Counted from the first letter of the stretch, positions 23,576 through 36,319 are shown. The stretch is DNA of 64,000 bases from Homalodisca vitripennis (GCF_021130785.1 NC_060213.1:100759501-100823500), one strand, 5' to 3'. The notes: generated from the sequence alone by a model not told the origin. A program made the numbers and translations.

Positions 23576-24290
23576 ATAAAAAATTTCTTTATTTACAAGC
23601 GGTTCTCAGTAATATACTGTTTCCCAGATTATCTCTTGCCAATTTGATGGTCTATCTTGAAAATAAGTAAAATATAAAAGTACACTATAACAAAACACAA
23701 TTAAAACCTTAACAACTTAAAAGCTTATAATTCTATTTATTTACAAATATTCACTTAGCTTAATGTAATTTTGCATAAAATCTTATAAGAAAATCACTAA
23801 AACTATATTAAGAGTAGGCCTAGTCATATTTTTAAAACTCTTTAAAATGAGATTTAAATGAGCACTTGCACAGTTTTTTTTAGATTAACGGAGAGGTCGT
23901 TGCACAATTTCGGAACAAAGTATGGAAAGCTTTTATTTCCGATTTTACAATTTATATTCCGGAAAAATACGAGTAGCAAATAGCCATGGTGGGTCCTGCG
24001 TTGCAAAAATTCCTCCAGAAACTAAAATTTCTCAATCAGGTAATGGGGTTCCCTTTGTGATAGGGCCTTGTGGACCATACAGAACGTTACCATCCTACAT
24101 ATGGCTTCCCTCTTTAACAAATTGACAGCATCATGATAAGGCGACACAAACGAATAGTTTCAAGTCGAAAATTAAACGAATAGCAGTTCTTAAAGTCTCT
24201 GAATCCGATCCATGTCGCTCCGTAAGATGTTGTTGCCGTACGCGGGATAGCAATATAGTAAAGCGACGGCAAAACTACATGAGCCGAAAC
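23576..24290 (-). mobile_element. Non-LTR retrotransposon E, 5'-truncated 3' end
   Basis: The minus strand ends AATAAAGAAATTTTTTATTT with ATTT units, at 23580-23568. Upstream is the C-terminal part of an RT polyprotein: ALLYCYPAYGNN (about 24255), RSDMDRIQRL, then SPYHDAVNLLKREAICRM (about 24135) and SFPYFVPKLCNDLSVN (about 23930-23885). Three stops or frameshifts interrupt the frame. Sequence breaks at about 24290, directly against the 127-bp array. It differs in sequence from LINE A. Confidence 0.8.
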
Positions 24291-24303
24291 TTACACCATA
24301 TCT

Positions 24304-25330
24304 CTTCTCTTGTATCTGATTGGTTGGAGACCACGGAATGTTTTGTGCGGACAATGTCCCGACTAGTCTCGGTTTGTATTGTAGCTGGTAGCGTCCTCTG
24401 CTGCTCGGCCGACTAACACTGTAGCTTGGGCTTCTCTTGTATCTGATTGGTTGGAGATCACGGAATGTTTTGTGCGGGCAATGTCCCGACTAGTCTCGGT
24501 TTGTATTGTAGCTGGTAGCGTCCTCTGCTGCTCGGCCGACTAACACTGTAGCTTGGGCTTCTCTTGTATCTGATTGGTTGGAGATCACGGAATGTTTTGT
24601 GCGGACAATGTCCCGACTAGTCTCGGTTTGTATTGTAGCTGGTAGCGTCCTCTGCTGCTCGGCCGACTAACACTGTAGCTTGGGCTTCTCTTGTATCTGA
24701 TTGGTTGGAGATCACGGAATGTTTTGTGCGGGCAATGTCCCGACTAGTCTCGGTTTGTATTGTAGCTGGTAGCGTCCTCTGCTGCTCGGCCGACTAACAC
24801 TGTAGCTTGGGCTTCTCTTGTATCTGATTGGTTGGAGATCACGGAATGTTTTGTGCGGACAATGTCCCGACTAGTCTCGGTTTGTATTGTAGCTGGTAGC
24901 GTCCTCTGCTGCTCGGCCGACTAACACTGTAGCTTGGGCTTCTCTTGTATCTGATTGGTTGGAGACCACGGAATGTTTTGTGCGGACAATGTCCCGACTA
25001 GTCTCGGTTTGTATTGTAGCTGGTAGCGTCCTCTGCTGCTCGGCCGACTAACACTGTAGCTTGGGCTTCTCTTGTATCTGATTGGTTGGAGATCACGGAA
25101 TGTTTTGTGCGGGCAATGTCCCGACTAGTCTCGGTTTGTATTGTAGCTGGTAGCGTCCTCTGCTGCTCGGCCGACTAACACTGTAGCTTGGGCTTCTCTT
25201 GTATCTGATTGGTTGGAGATCACGGAATGTTTTGTGCGGGCGATGCCCCGACTAGTCTCGGTTTGTACTGTAGATGGTAACGTCCTCTGCTGCTCGGCCG
25301 ACCAACACTGTAGCTTGGGCTTCTCTTGTG
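24304..25330 (+). repeat. 127-bp tandem array, eight nearly identical units
   Basis: CTTCTCTTGTATCTGATTGG starts at 24304, 24431, 24558, 24685, 24812, 24939, 25066 and 25193; a partial ninth start is at 25320. Units differ at two marker positions (GAGACC/GAGATC and GCGGAC/GCGGGC). In order they read CC-A, TC-G, TC-A, TC-G, TC-A, CC-A, TC-G, TC-G. The last unit carries extra changes. The DNA is GC-rich for this window. Low divergence means recent or ongoing homogenisation. Confidence 0.97.
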
Positions 25331-27290
25331 CTGAACTTTGAAATGATAGTAAGTCGAACAGTTTGGCTTTGTCTCCCCCTCGTGGTTCAGGTTTGCTTAC
25401 AACTTATTGTGCCCCCAAACCCCTTTTTATTGTATTTACTCGTTTAGTGGATGACCCTCTTAGTTTTGATGTGATAAGAGGGTATCCTACTTTCAACCCC
25501 TCTTTTATTACTGTGTGCTGTTTACCCTGTTGTACTGGCTTAGTGACATTTACTAATGTCATGAGATGACCCCTGATCTGTTTGCAAACCGGCAAACTGA
25601 AGGAGCTAATCCCATCTCTTGAGACTCTATAGTCGTGAGTACTAATGTTGCAGACGTAGGTACTGACTTATGTGCCTTCAAAATAAAATGATACCACTAC
25701 AATACACAGTTACACCTTGTACTGGGCCAGGGGTCGTCTAGTGACTCGCCTACAGTAATTCAAGACCCACCCAAGGAAGTCACGTGGACCAAACCAATGC
25801 TTCTTGTGCCATGTCAGGGTGAAGACATCATGGTCGTATTCACACAGCATATTTCTTATGTTAACTCTACGAGAACCCCCTTTTCATAATCGTGTAACCC
25901 TTTCCAACCCCACCCTCTTATTTAAATTTGCAATTGATAATTAATTACTGCATATTTACTCCTTACAAGCCTTTTGCATTGCTTGTTTAGCCCATTCGTT
26001 TTATTCTGACATTTGATAACTTTGTAAAAATCTATTTGTTCCCTACGAGACGAATTCTTTTTTTATAAAAATCGTTTATTAATAGGAATAATATAATAAT
26101 AATAATAAGGCTATACTCGACTTTCGGTTACGGGGTGAAATTTGACATTGGAACTTAACTTAGTCGATCATAATTTGACAGGGCTGTGGAATGTTCTGGC
26201 CCACCAACTTACCTGCAAGTGTAAGATTAAACTGTTGGCCTCCTTCGTCACGAATAATGCTATGAGCAAGACAGGTGATGAGTTATATCTTAAAATAACT
26301 TGAGAAAATTTAAACGATATAAATTTATTCAACACCATCCTTACATAATCCTGTGTTTTTGTCATATTCTTTATCATCAGTAAAGTTGTTTTATTGCAGT
26401 TACTCGAGATCAATACAACGATCTGGAAGATCACCGCAAAGTTACAAGTAGACGTCCTCGAATACATCCAGCTATCAAATGATCTCATCAAACGACCTAT
26501 ACAAATAACGATGGCCAAAACCCCCGTTGAAAGTATTATATTGTGTAAAAGTTTAAAACATTTCTATGTTTGTTACCCATTTGATTCAAACTCTTTTGAA
26601 AGTGGATCCTTTCTACGTCAAATGCATTGTATATTACGAGCTCCTACTGAATGTTATAAATGAAAAATGGTCCAGCCTCAATGAAAATATTTATGACATC
26701 ATGGGGAATCTAACCCGTGACCTCACTATTAGAGAACCACAAGTTTGTCTCTATGCTAAGCTGAAGGTTTTATTTTATAGGCTTTCGCATTTATTTTTGT
26801 GTGAATAAAACGAGATGTTTCTGAACATTCTCCATTGTTCAGTGATACAAAATATCAGAAACACTACGTTCCGTGACCTGCAATCCAATCTCTTTCTTCG
26901 GCGGGTATCTAAACAAACACATAACTACAATTCGGGTTAAAATTAAAAAATCGTACCAGGCGTTGTGACACACATAAGTCAAGAATCACAACAACCAAGT
27001 TGTGTATATACACTATCTCTAAAACATGCACTTAATAGAAACAAACCCCTAATTATTGAAACCGGACTAAATAATACAGGTCCAATAGGTTTGCAATGCC
27101 CAACCAACCACTGAAAACTGACGATTCGAAAATATGTTCAATAGATTAAACTTAGTGACACTAAAAACATCATACAGACGTTAAGATCCTTCTCGTCTCA
27201 TTTTTAGTAAGAGAATAAATCAAAATCGAAGTCTTTAAGTTGAAGTTTTTAAGTAATTGCGTTTAAAATAACATGAAGTATGTCCTTCAA
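25331..27290. other. Spacer without recognised genes
   Basis: The first 600 bases (25331-25930) are less AT-rich and might be part of an LTR or another old insertion, but no paired copy, primer site or coding domain is seen. Frames at 25363-25569 (+), 26518-26168 (-) and 26394-26663 (+) lack domains. A weak B-box-like GGGTTAGATTCCCC on the minus strand near 26715 hints at a decayed SINE. Confidence 0.4.
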
Positions 27291-27765
27291 GTACAAATGT
27301 TATAGTTCTGTCTATCACGCAACAAGATGAACTTGGTACACATAAAATTTACAGGCTGACTCGTTTAGATTAGCGCCAAATAATGGCCAATCGTATTTCC
27401 AAGCTCCGTGTGGATATCCCTCAAGCGCTAACGACCCGAGGAAATACTTCCTACAACTGGAAGATGAGTTTGGCGGTCGAGCTTGGTGTGAAATCTTGAA
27501 AGGTAAATTGGCACTAAATTTTCTCAAAGGTAAACATAGCCTTGATAAACGCCCGGAGCTTCACAATCTGAAGGAAAGGAAGAAACATCCTTTTGTAAAT
27601 AAGGAGAGTAAAAACAACAGAGATGGATCAGACTGGGTGTAAACTAACACATCTCTAGTGGCCGTTCATGGGTAGACCAGACGTTCAAAGTTTCACTTGT
27701 AAATGTAACATAGGATCTCGATGTTGTTGTAAATGTTGCTCGTAGTCGATGAATAAAGATTCGTC
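27291..27765. other. Mixed-composition spacer
   Basis: A 70-codon minus-strand frame (27527-27315) has no family resemblance. Nothing else is seen. Confidence 0.4.
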
Positions 27766-27836
27766 ATTTGGGGTTGAGTGGAAGGGAGGGATAAACCGTC
27801 CTAACTCCGCCTCATAAATAAAAACATACTTCATTT
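27766..27836 (+). mobile_element. 3' end of LINE family B, plus strand
   Basis: GGGTTGAGTGGAAGGGAGGG, CGTCCTAACTCCGCCTC and ATAAATAAAAACATACTTCATT match, as reverse complement, the end at 46035-46115 (GGTTGAGTGGTAGAGAGGGC, AGCCCTAACTCCGCCTC, AAATAAAGGCATATTTCATT). Only the last 70 bases or so of the element can be recognised. Confidence 0.75.
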
Positions 27837-27839
27837 AAT

Positions 27840-28555
27840 TTTTCAGCTAATTTCTTATTAAAACGCAAGCATACTGTATCTATGTATTTAACATGTAACA
27901 CTTGTATATATAACAATCCATAATTTTACACACTCTCAAAATGAACACTGATATAAGATGTTGAAACTTATATATTAATAGTCATAGTTTATATTAATAT
28001 ACGTTTTAACTCATATTTTCACTTACACCTAGAGACACAAGATTGAGGCTTATAAGATTACAATAAAGATGAATACTATGATATCATATATGGTTATGGT
28101 TATGGTTATGGTTTACTGAGAATTTACACTATACGGTACGTTCAACAACACCCGTATCAGCGTATGATGTTTTGATGCGGGTTTTGATACATAGTGTATT
28201 ACGATATAATACAATAATATAATATATAGTGTTTTGTTTTGTAAATAGTATTGTGTATTGAGCTAGATAGAGAATTATTATATCAATTCTATGTTCCGTG
28301 CTTACCTGACATTCTGCAACTATGATTTTATACAACTAAGCCCATAAAGTGAGAGATGCGGATTTTGAATGAAGCACGTACTTTTTGAGAATCATTCTTT
28401 ATCGAAATTATATATAATAAACTGCAGAAAATTCTTTTTAAAGCCGTTTGCACTATATTTTGCTAAAACCTGGCTTCAAGTGCATAGAGCGAATAAAATA
28501 TACAATAAAAGATATCTTCAACCAATCAAAAAAATTATACTCCCAAATTTTATTG
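27840..28555. other. AT-rich spacer with a short GGTTAT run
   Basis: Four GGTTAT units lie at 28089-28112. Short frames on both strands have AT-driven composition. No gene. Confidence 0.5.
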
Positions 28556-28559
28556 TGAA

Positions 28560-29545
28560 CTAGCAGGTGCCCACAGCTTCACGCCCACTTTTCAGAATCG
28601 AAGGTTTCAGATTTTTGAATAGTTCTATTTTAGGTTTTGTTGTGTAAAAAAGTCTCTAAAATCTAATTTCGTCAAAAAGCGTCAACGTCCGTCTGCCTAA
28701 ATTCTTTTTTTGTATAAGATATTCGATGGCTATAGTTGAGTTTGCTTTGTGCACAGATCAAGAAAAATATATCCACGAAAATCAACTTCTTGAAGTTGCA
28801 GTTTGTTATTTTTTGTATCTATAAAAAACTGTATGACAAACATACAATTGAAACTTTACTGCGGCCAAAAAGAGACAGTTCAGGCTGATTAAGTTCACTT
28901 ACGGTTTAATTTATTTACCTAATCAAGAAAATAAATACATATGTAGGTTTTCAAGACCTTTTTGGGCCAAGAAACGTCTACTACCAAGATGTATCTATCT
29001 TCGGTCTAAGATATTTCAAGTGCAATATAGTCAGAGTTTCCGTTGTTGAAAATATACGAGTATTGAACGACTAAAACGTTACTGAGGGCAAAACGTATCA
29101 ATTCAGCCCCTATATGTTCACTTCCGGTCTAATTTATTTAAGGTGCTACATCTGAGTTTGCCTTGTTGCACTGATCAAGAAATTTATACGTATGTTGTTT
29201 TTCAAGACCTACTTGGATCAGAAAGCATTTACTACCGACACTTGTAATCTAATTCTGGTCTAAGATACATCTAGTGCAATAGTTACAGTTTTCCTTTTTG
29301 TCCCGATGAAGAAAATATATATACTTAGATACGACTGAGTTCCGGGCGTTTAAATTCACTCCTGGTCTAATTTATTTCCAACTCCACAGTTGAGTTTGTA
29401 TGTTGTTACACTGATCAAGAAAATATACACATAGCGTTCTGGAATCCAACTTAGATAAAAAGTGTCAATTTCCGGTCGACGAAGTTTCTGCTGCTATAAG
29501 TGATTTGGATTTGTTTTACCTCGATCAATAAATTATATGTATACG
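28560..29545. repeat. Degenerate tandem repeat of about 230 bp, left part
   Basis: The phrase TTCACTTACGGTTTAATTTA at 28894 recurs as TTCACTTCCGGTCTAATTTA (29117) and TTCACTCCTGGTCTAATTTA (29355), each followed by a CTGATCAAGAAAATATAC-like block. Units are 20-30% diverged. The array begins beside CTAGCAGGTGCCCACAGCTT, a phrase resembling the edge of widespread insect repeats. The hAT element at 29546 interrupts it and it seems to resume at 33537. Confidence 0.65.
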
Positions 29546-29557
29546 CAGGGCCGGATC
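29546..29557 (+). repeat. hAT left terminal inverted repeat
   Basis: CAGGGCCGGATC, perfect match to the reverse complement of 33525-33536. Confidence 0.9.
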
Positions 29558-29785
29558 TATCATTTCTTCTAGGGGGGGGCAAGCTTGACTTTTGGCGCCC
29601 CCCCCCCGATTACCAAACTATTTACCATAAGTTTTACTACTATATGCTTTGTATATGGGGTTGAAATAAAATAAAACTTAGGTTGAATAAGAAAGTGTTA
29701 TTTTAATGAAATAGAAATGTCTATTTTACAATTTTACATGAATCCAAAACAATACAATTGTTTTAGAAAAAAACAATACTAACAA

Positions 29786-32700
29786 TTATAGAATCTTTAT
29801 CTTCCGAGCCTTCTTTGCTGCAAATGTGTTAATTATCTGATCAAAATAAATCAAAGAAGCCCTTTCATGTTCAATTGATACAATGCTTAAATTAGTTAGT
29901 CTTTGCTGTTTTCATAGAATTTCTTAAATAGGTCTTTATAAGCTTCAATTTGCTGAAACTTCTCTCTCTCCAGATGCTACAGAGACTGGAAGCGTTAGAA
30001 AGATTTTAAGAGCTACATATATGTTTGGATATACCCTCTTTCAACTTGCTCTTATGCAATATTTTGAGCAAAGGATGCTGCTGTTGAGTCTTCCAATCCA
30101 TCTTCCATATTTAAGGCATGAAATTTAAAAACTCTCTATTTCATTCACAAGCTCTTCTTCATTTAAGTCACTGGCATATGTTGTAGCTAATTCTTTTGCT
30201 TTACTTTTCAAAGTTTTAACATCCATTTTTTTATTTGATCCCCACACAAAAAATTAAACTTATCAGCAACGATTTTTAACGCATCTTATCTGTTTAGTTA
30301 GCTCACTAATAATTCTATCACATATTTGAAAAAGTGATCTTTTTGAAAAGCTCTTCTTCTTCTTCAGTAAAATTTGGGCCCATCATCTTCATGTGTGTCT
30401 CCTGTCATTTTCTTTTTCTTTCTCTTTCTTGATTCCTTGTACTCTGCTGTTATGCCCATATTATTAGCTAAAAAATGTTGCCTCATCAATTGCCTCTGAA
30501 AAACAGTTAAATCCCTAGTTGAAGATAATACATTTAGAAGACCTTGTATGTTTCTTGCAGCATTGTCTACTGTTGTGTCCTCTCTTTGTAGAAAACTTGC
30601 TAACTCTATCAATTTTTCTTGAGGGACCTGAATACCAAAAGCATGTCATAATAACATATTCAAAAACCTTTTTATGTTTTTAAGTAGCGATTTAGCTTCA
30701 GCTCTTGTTTCAGGAGATGAGAAACTCATGGGTAGTTAAGTCTTCAAGAGAAGAGAGCACTTTGTCCATATGTTTATAAATAACCTCCACAGAATCAATC
30801 CTTGCTGACCATCTTGTTTTACTTTCTGATTTTAACGAAAGGGGAACATGTTGTTTTAAAACTTCCCACCTTGATGTAGAGCCATGAAATAAGTTGTAGA
30901 GGCTGTTTATAATACAAAATACGATTGTGCTTCAACACAGGCCTCTGCTGAATGAACCCCAACTAAATTTAAGGAATGGGCTGAGCATGGGACAAAGTAG
31001 GCCAGTTTGTTCTCTTGCACAATCCTTGACTGGGACACCCTTGTACTTCCCAGCCATGTTTGCTCCGTTGTCATACGACTGGCCCCTGCAAAACATCAAG
31101 TCTAGACCATCTTCTTTGAGCTTTTTAGCAATGCTTTCAAAAAGCCCCTCGCCTGTTTTTTCACTCACAGTAAAAAAATCTAATAAAGCTTTCACATACC
31201 TCTGGCCCTTTCGTCAGTATGTTTAATGTAACGAATGACTTCAGTCATTTGTTCATTTTTACTTACAATCAGGGGTACAGTCGAAAATCAATGAAAAAAT
31301 ATTTAGCTTTTTTTATGTCCTGAATTATGTCTTCTCTAATTGCATTTGCAATGAGATCAAGAAACTCATCTTGTACTGTGTGAGAAAAATAGCTGAGCTG
31401 CCCTTTCTTTATGGCGACCAATATGCTCACGCAAGGGTCTCATTATAGTGGGAAATTAAATCTATAGTGTTGAGAAAATTTCCACTATTTGGATCTGCAA
31501 AGTTACAAGTTTCGTTTGTCCCTCTGAATGCACTACCCTGGTTTGCCAAAAATAAGACAGCATCTAGTATACAGCGTAGTACTTCTCTCCAGTGGGATTC
31601 CTCTCTTTTTTATCTGATCCTGCAACTCCTTGTCGATCCCTCCTTTACCAAATGACGTTTCTAATGCTTTCCATGAAACAATGGTTTTCTTGTGGTAACT
31701 GGGAGTTTTCATGTTCTGGCAATTTGTCACTGAGTTTTTTTCCAATTTGTGAATCCCTCCTTTCTTGCTAAAAACAAAATTGTTGATTCATGTTCTGTGT
31801 TCAAATGACGAAAAAGCCTGCATGGAACACAGTACAAAGCATTCATTGTCTCGCTGTAAGCCAAATAAGACCTTTTGACCTTTGAACCATTTTTCAAAAT
31901 TTTGTAAAACCAATCTTTTGTAAGGTTTCGGCCCTCCCTACCGCTTTTACTCAAATCAGGATTATGATCATCGTTTTCACATCTCCTTTGTATGATGTAA
32001 CATCTTTGTTTGTCACTAAGCTGAGTTGGCCAAGTTCCAGGGTCATTAAAATTAAAATTGTACTCACATTCACTTCACTCTCCTGTTCTTCATGGTTAGG
32101 CCCTTTTGAGTCTGAAACTGAAACGGCTTCTTGAAATGACGTAGAAGAGGCCCAAATTCAGTAGCATGCGAAGTATGTGGTTTTTCACAAATAAAGTCAT
32201 TGTTGTCTTGTTCCTCTGCACAAACGTCCATGAGATCTTCTCCTCCAGCGTTTTCTTCTCCCACCGCATCCTCTTGAACAGACGGTTTATTTCTCGTTGC
32301 TTCAGGTTCGGCTTCGTCTGTAAGCAACAGACATAAATGCAAACATGACCAAAACATTTTTAATTTTTTAAGTAGGTTACATGTACAACATAAACAAATT
32401 ATTACATTGTGTAACGTTTTATAAATCATGTAGGCCTAACTAGAAAACGTTACAAAAATATAATGTTGTTAAATAGTGCCAATAATGCTAAAAAACATGC
32501 TATCTTAATTGGGATACTATTACAGTACTAGCCTACAGCCTATTCGATATATTAATTGTTTTAGTAGTAAGGGCCAAGGGGATATTATTACAATCAATGT
32601 ATTGTTAACATTTTAGTACGTATGTTACCGTATTAAAACTATCGTTAATAATAGCATAGAAAGTAAGTGAAAGAAGCATTTTATGTATATGTTTTTTAAT

Positions 32701-33082
32701 GTATTTAGTTCTGAATATTTAAATGTGTTTATGCTACGCAGGTGTGGTGGGCGTCGGCCGACGAATGTGAACGGGAGAGGATTTTCATTCAGGCAACGAA
32801 TCTATAAAATATCTATAAACTAAAACTATATTTACAATTAATGATCTATAACCACTATTTTTTAACATTAAAACTGAAGTTTGTTGTTATTATGCCGCTA
32901 TAGCCTATAAACTGTTTTGTACTAAAAATGAATCTTAACAAATTAAAATACAACAAAAATTAGTTACCTTGGTCTTGATATTTTGCAACCATGATGACAT
33001 TAAAGTTGACGATTTCGCGGCCTCTTGTTGTCTTTGCTTTAGCTTTCTTTCTGTGGAAACACCCTGATGGTTTTTTCGACAT
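29786..33082 (-). pseudogene. hAT transposase, two exons, frameshifted
   Basis: Exon 1 runs from the ATG at 33082 to 32968 and encodes a basic start (MSKKPSGCFHRKKAKAKTTR). It ends in a strong donor, CAAG|GTAACT. An intron of 650 bases ends in TTGCTTACAG and exon 2 resumes in frame at 32317 with an acidic stretch. A single-base loss near 32098 shifts into NFNDPGTWP (about 32060-32035). A TTF-type zinc-finger region follows, with CVPCRLF near 31830, then a DUF4371-like region (NPNSGNF-type phrase, about 31490), CRGQSYDNGANMAGKYKG (about 31095-31045), TRWSAR (about 30815) and a C-terminal hAT dimerisation block, LKIFLTLPVSVASGER then SFSKLKLIKTYLRNSM (about 30020-29940). A frameshift lies between those two. 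The stop is at 29786-29788. Few lesions suggest a fairly young copy; the DNA-cleaving enzyme is inactive as it stands. Confidence 0.92.
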
Positions 33083-33524
33083 GTTGATCTATGTTAGTCA
33101 CAGGTAGAATATTCATACAACTGCGACATGAAATCTAACCTAAAAACTCATCAAAAGTTCACGCTCACGTCAAGCGGGAACACTCACGAGTCACTAGTCA
33201 GGGGCGGGAGCGGGAGACTTGCGCTTGCGCTTTCTAGTCCTAGTCAAGCCGTAGACAATGTTGCCAACCCACAGCCTTAGTTATGAAAATACCCTGCCGC
33301 TTTAAAGATATTTCTTACTAGGCCTATGTTCTTTTGGTTTGCGCAAATATAGTTTACTGAAGTAAGAAATTGTATGTACGTAGACTATATTGTGCTATTG
33401 ACACTTGACAGTAGAAATGGTTAAATGTTTTTTTTTATGGTGGCCTCATCCCATCATTTGGCGCCCGGCGCGGCGCCCCCCCTAACTCGGCGCCCGGGTC
33501 ACATGCCCCCCCTGCCCCTCCCTG

Positions 33525-33536
33525 GATCCGGCCCTG
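33525..33536 (-). repeat. hAT right terminal inverted repeat
   Basis: GATCCGGCCCTG, perfect reverse complement of the left end. Confidence 0.9.
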
Positions 33537-33740
33537 TACGTAAGCTTAAAAAGACTCAATTTCGCTGCTTGTGTTCTGCTTCTGGTAAAAGGGGAAGAGC
33601 GTGCCATCCCTTTGCTTTTCCTTTAACTACGGTCAAAATGTCATACACAATATCAAGGGAGCCAACCAGTTTCGATTGCTTTGTATGTGTAAACACTCAC
33701 GGCTTTATAACAAGGTTTAAACACTATTTGTAATGCATCA
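33537..33740. repeat. Degenerate repeat, right part after the hAT insertion
   Basis: TACGTAAGCTTAAAAAGACT continues the left side (AATTATATGTATACG) in the style of the repeat units. A 102-codon plus-strand frame (33425-33733) crosses the hAT end and is an artefact. Confidence 0.4.
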
Positions 33741-36060
33741 AATAGCACAAAATAGTTCATTCGTCACTGGTGCAATCTAAAGTAAATATTAGGCGTCTTT
33801 GCTATCTGCATTACACTACTGATCAAGCACTGTAGAATTATTTTATATTTTCTAAAATTTAAAAAGTAAACCAATATTACTGCATTTTTGGTGAACTTCA
33901 GCTGAAAGTGTCAACAGCTGTTTAGTGTCAATTAAATTTGGAATAATTTTGGTGTATTAAATGTAATAACTGTTACCTCAAATTCTTAAATATTCTAAGA
34001 AATTGTTCATATTTTTTCTCTTCCTCAAAGCTTTCCTCATATGTCACGAATATTTCAAAAAAATAATTACCGAATTGGCCCAGTCGTTCCAGAGATTAAC
34101 ACATCTAGAAAATCAGAAATCGAGTTTTTAAATACTATTACTTTTAATCATACGTTTGTGTGTGTGTTTGCGTTTTAGCTTTGAAAACAATTGCTTGGCT
34201 ATTTAAAAATATAATGGATATTCATTTGTATACAATGTATTTTTGAAAAATAAGGTAAAACCCAATATTAGTTACAAAATGTATAACTAGAATTCAACTA
34301 TTTCAATAGAATGCTGTAATTTTTACTATTTAATTGCTAATTCAGTGGCCATACAGGCTTCAAACAATAGGCCAATGGGTTAAAGGTGTCTTCAACTATG
34401 ACAATTACGCATCTATCTCTGAACGCTTACGAATTTAGGAATACAGGGTTTAGGAATTTTAAAACATGTACAGTTGAATTTTTTATTTGTTTATCTAAAA
34501 TGAATTAACTCAAATCTCGGAGTTGTGGTTGTTTTGATTACTTGTTCTATGATAAATTACGACGGGAATGGTTGTAGTTTTAAATATTTTAAGTTGAGAC
34601 GCTTCTAAAGAAGCCTTCATTCAACATTTAGAATAAATTCTGTTCTATATTTATCGACTATTTTCACTTATATTAAGCTTGTGTTCCCGCTTGAACTTGC
34701 CTCCCACGCCTGCTAGTGCCATTAAAAATTAAACTTAAATTTTGGCTTATATGTACACCGTTAACAAAACTTTCATAGCATGCTGAAAATAGTTAAAGCA
34801 ATCACAACCCTACTGATCCTAGTGAAATCTTAAAACATGTTATTGTAAACACGAGATCGAGGACGGCCGAGGATATACTACACATCAACAGCAGAAGTGG
34901 AGGCTGCAGACGTGGAGACCTTGCGCTATTTCTCATCAAAAAGAAAACCAGGCCAAATAAATTAAACGGTTTCAAAAATAAATTGTGTGAGTAACGATTG
35001 TAAACACGACGGCTCGTATCTCTGGGCGATTATTTGGGGAGTCGAATCGAAATAAGCAAGACATCCGGACTGAGATCTAACGGAGCTTCTAGTATACGGC
35101 AGTTCTTGCGTCACTCTGCTTTCAAGCAAGCCGCTTGGATTTCAACTATATCTTTTAAATACGCAATAACAAAAGATCTTATGACAACTCTGTATTGGAA
35201 ACGAGTTAAAACCAAGTGATCAGCCATACTCTACCCAATTGGAGTTATCCTTATTTTCATTTTCATAAACTATGTTTAAAAATCTCAAATGTGTTGCTAT
35301 ATTTTTTATTGTGAAAATTTAAACGTGAATTAATTTACAAAATAATCTAAACAAGATCAGACTAATTGTAATGATACTCTTAATGTAATTACATTATATT
35401 TAATTAATTGTTATATAAATAAACCAATATGAATTTACCATAAAAAGTAGTATTTAAAAATGCATTTAGTTTTATCTAATAAATTTCTTACAAATTATTC
35501 ATTTTTTTAGAAGATATTGTAAAGTTTGCTACAAATCTGAACAGCCCTTAAAAACAAACTTCGTGGTAGTGACAATGAGCTGTAATTCACCTTTTCAGTT
35601 TTGTTTTTAATTATTATTTCGATAGCTGAAGCTGCTACGATTGTTATTGGCTAAATTATTATTAAATTATATGTGACAAATTATCTTTTGGTTTTTTACC
35701 CTTATGTTACCTTCTACAATCTCATTTTTATTGCAGCTGAAAATAAATCCTGTTTGATGGGAAATTTACCTATCGATATTACGAAAAACAAGTTTGTTGT
35801 TATTAAGTGTCAATCAGTTCTAGTCTACAAGACTACTATCTTTTTATTTTATTTTTATTTATGTTCATTGATTTTCACATCAGTGTTTAAATAAAAACAT
35901 TTCTGACGAGGTAGAGAGAAAACTGAAATCAAAACTTTTCACCGAACTTGACTATTGTTTGCTCACTGTATAATTAAGCTACATGTGTTAATTTGTCGCA
36001 TGTTAAAATTGCAAATGATTTTACTTAGTTTCTTTCCACATTTATTTATTCTGTTACTTT
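33741..36060. other. Long AT-rich spacer
   Basis: No gene recognised. A GC-richer patch at 34850-35130 carries a 61-codon plus-strand frame (35034-35219) without known domains. 35240-36050 is very AT-rich. Confidence 0.45.
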
Positions 36061-36063
36061 CTC

Positions 36064-36310
36064 GTTGCCATCGTGGTCACCCATAACATCAGTTTAGACA
36101 TATTAGCTAACGCTCAGCCAAATTCCATACAGTGACATGCACCATCATTTAAATCAGTGCTTTCTATATAGAAATAAATTTTCATACAAAATGTTAAGTC
36201 TATAGGTCAGTTCGTATGTCATGCGTACAGACAAACAGATACGACAGACAAAAATGCATTTTTCAGCACCTTGAACGATAGGTTTTGCTAGCGCTCAGCC
36301 AATTAATTCA
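36064..36310. repeat. Dispersed repeat, copy 2 (GCTCAGCC family)
   Basis: Same block order as 5211-5450, including GCTAACGCTCAGCCAAA near 36109 and GCTAGCGCTCAGCCAATTAA near 36289. Roughly 65-70% alike by eye. Confidence 0.75.
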
Positions 36311-36319
36311 TCTTTCTAT

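Larger units (their letters stand above)
29546..33536 (-). mobile_element. hAT-superfamily DNA transposon, nearly complete
   Basis: The ends are CAGGGCCGGATC (29546-29557) and its reverse complement GATCCGGCCCTG (33525-33536). G-rich subterminal blocks containing GGCGCC occur on both sides. Total length is 3991 bases. A transposase reads on the minus strand. No perfect 8-base target duplication is visible; the immediate flanks share only TACG. The terminal sequence and transposase place it near hAT transposons whose proteins resemble zinc-finger MYM-type protein 1. Confidence 0.93.

Noticed and set aside
25331..25930. Solo LTR of a retrovirus-like element
   Set aside because: Composition suggested it, but no second copy, TG...CA ends with target duplication, or primer-binding site could be found.
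33425..33733. 102-codon plus-strand frame as a gene
   Set aside because: It crosses the hAT right terminus and reads proline-rich only because the terminal block is C-rich.
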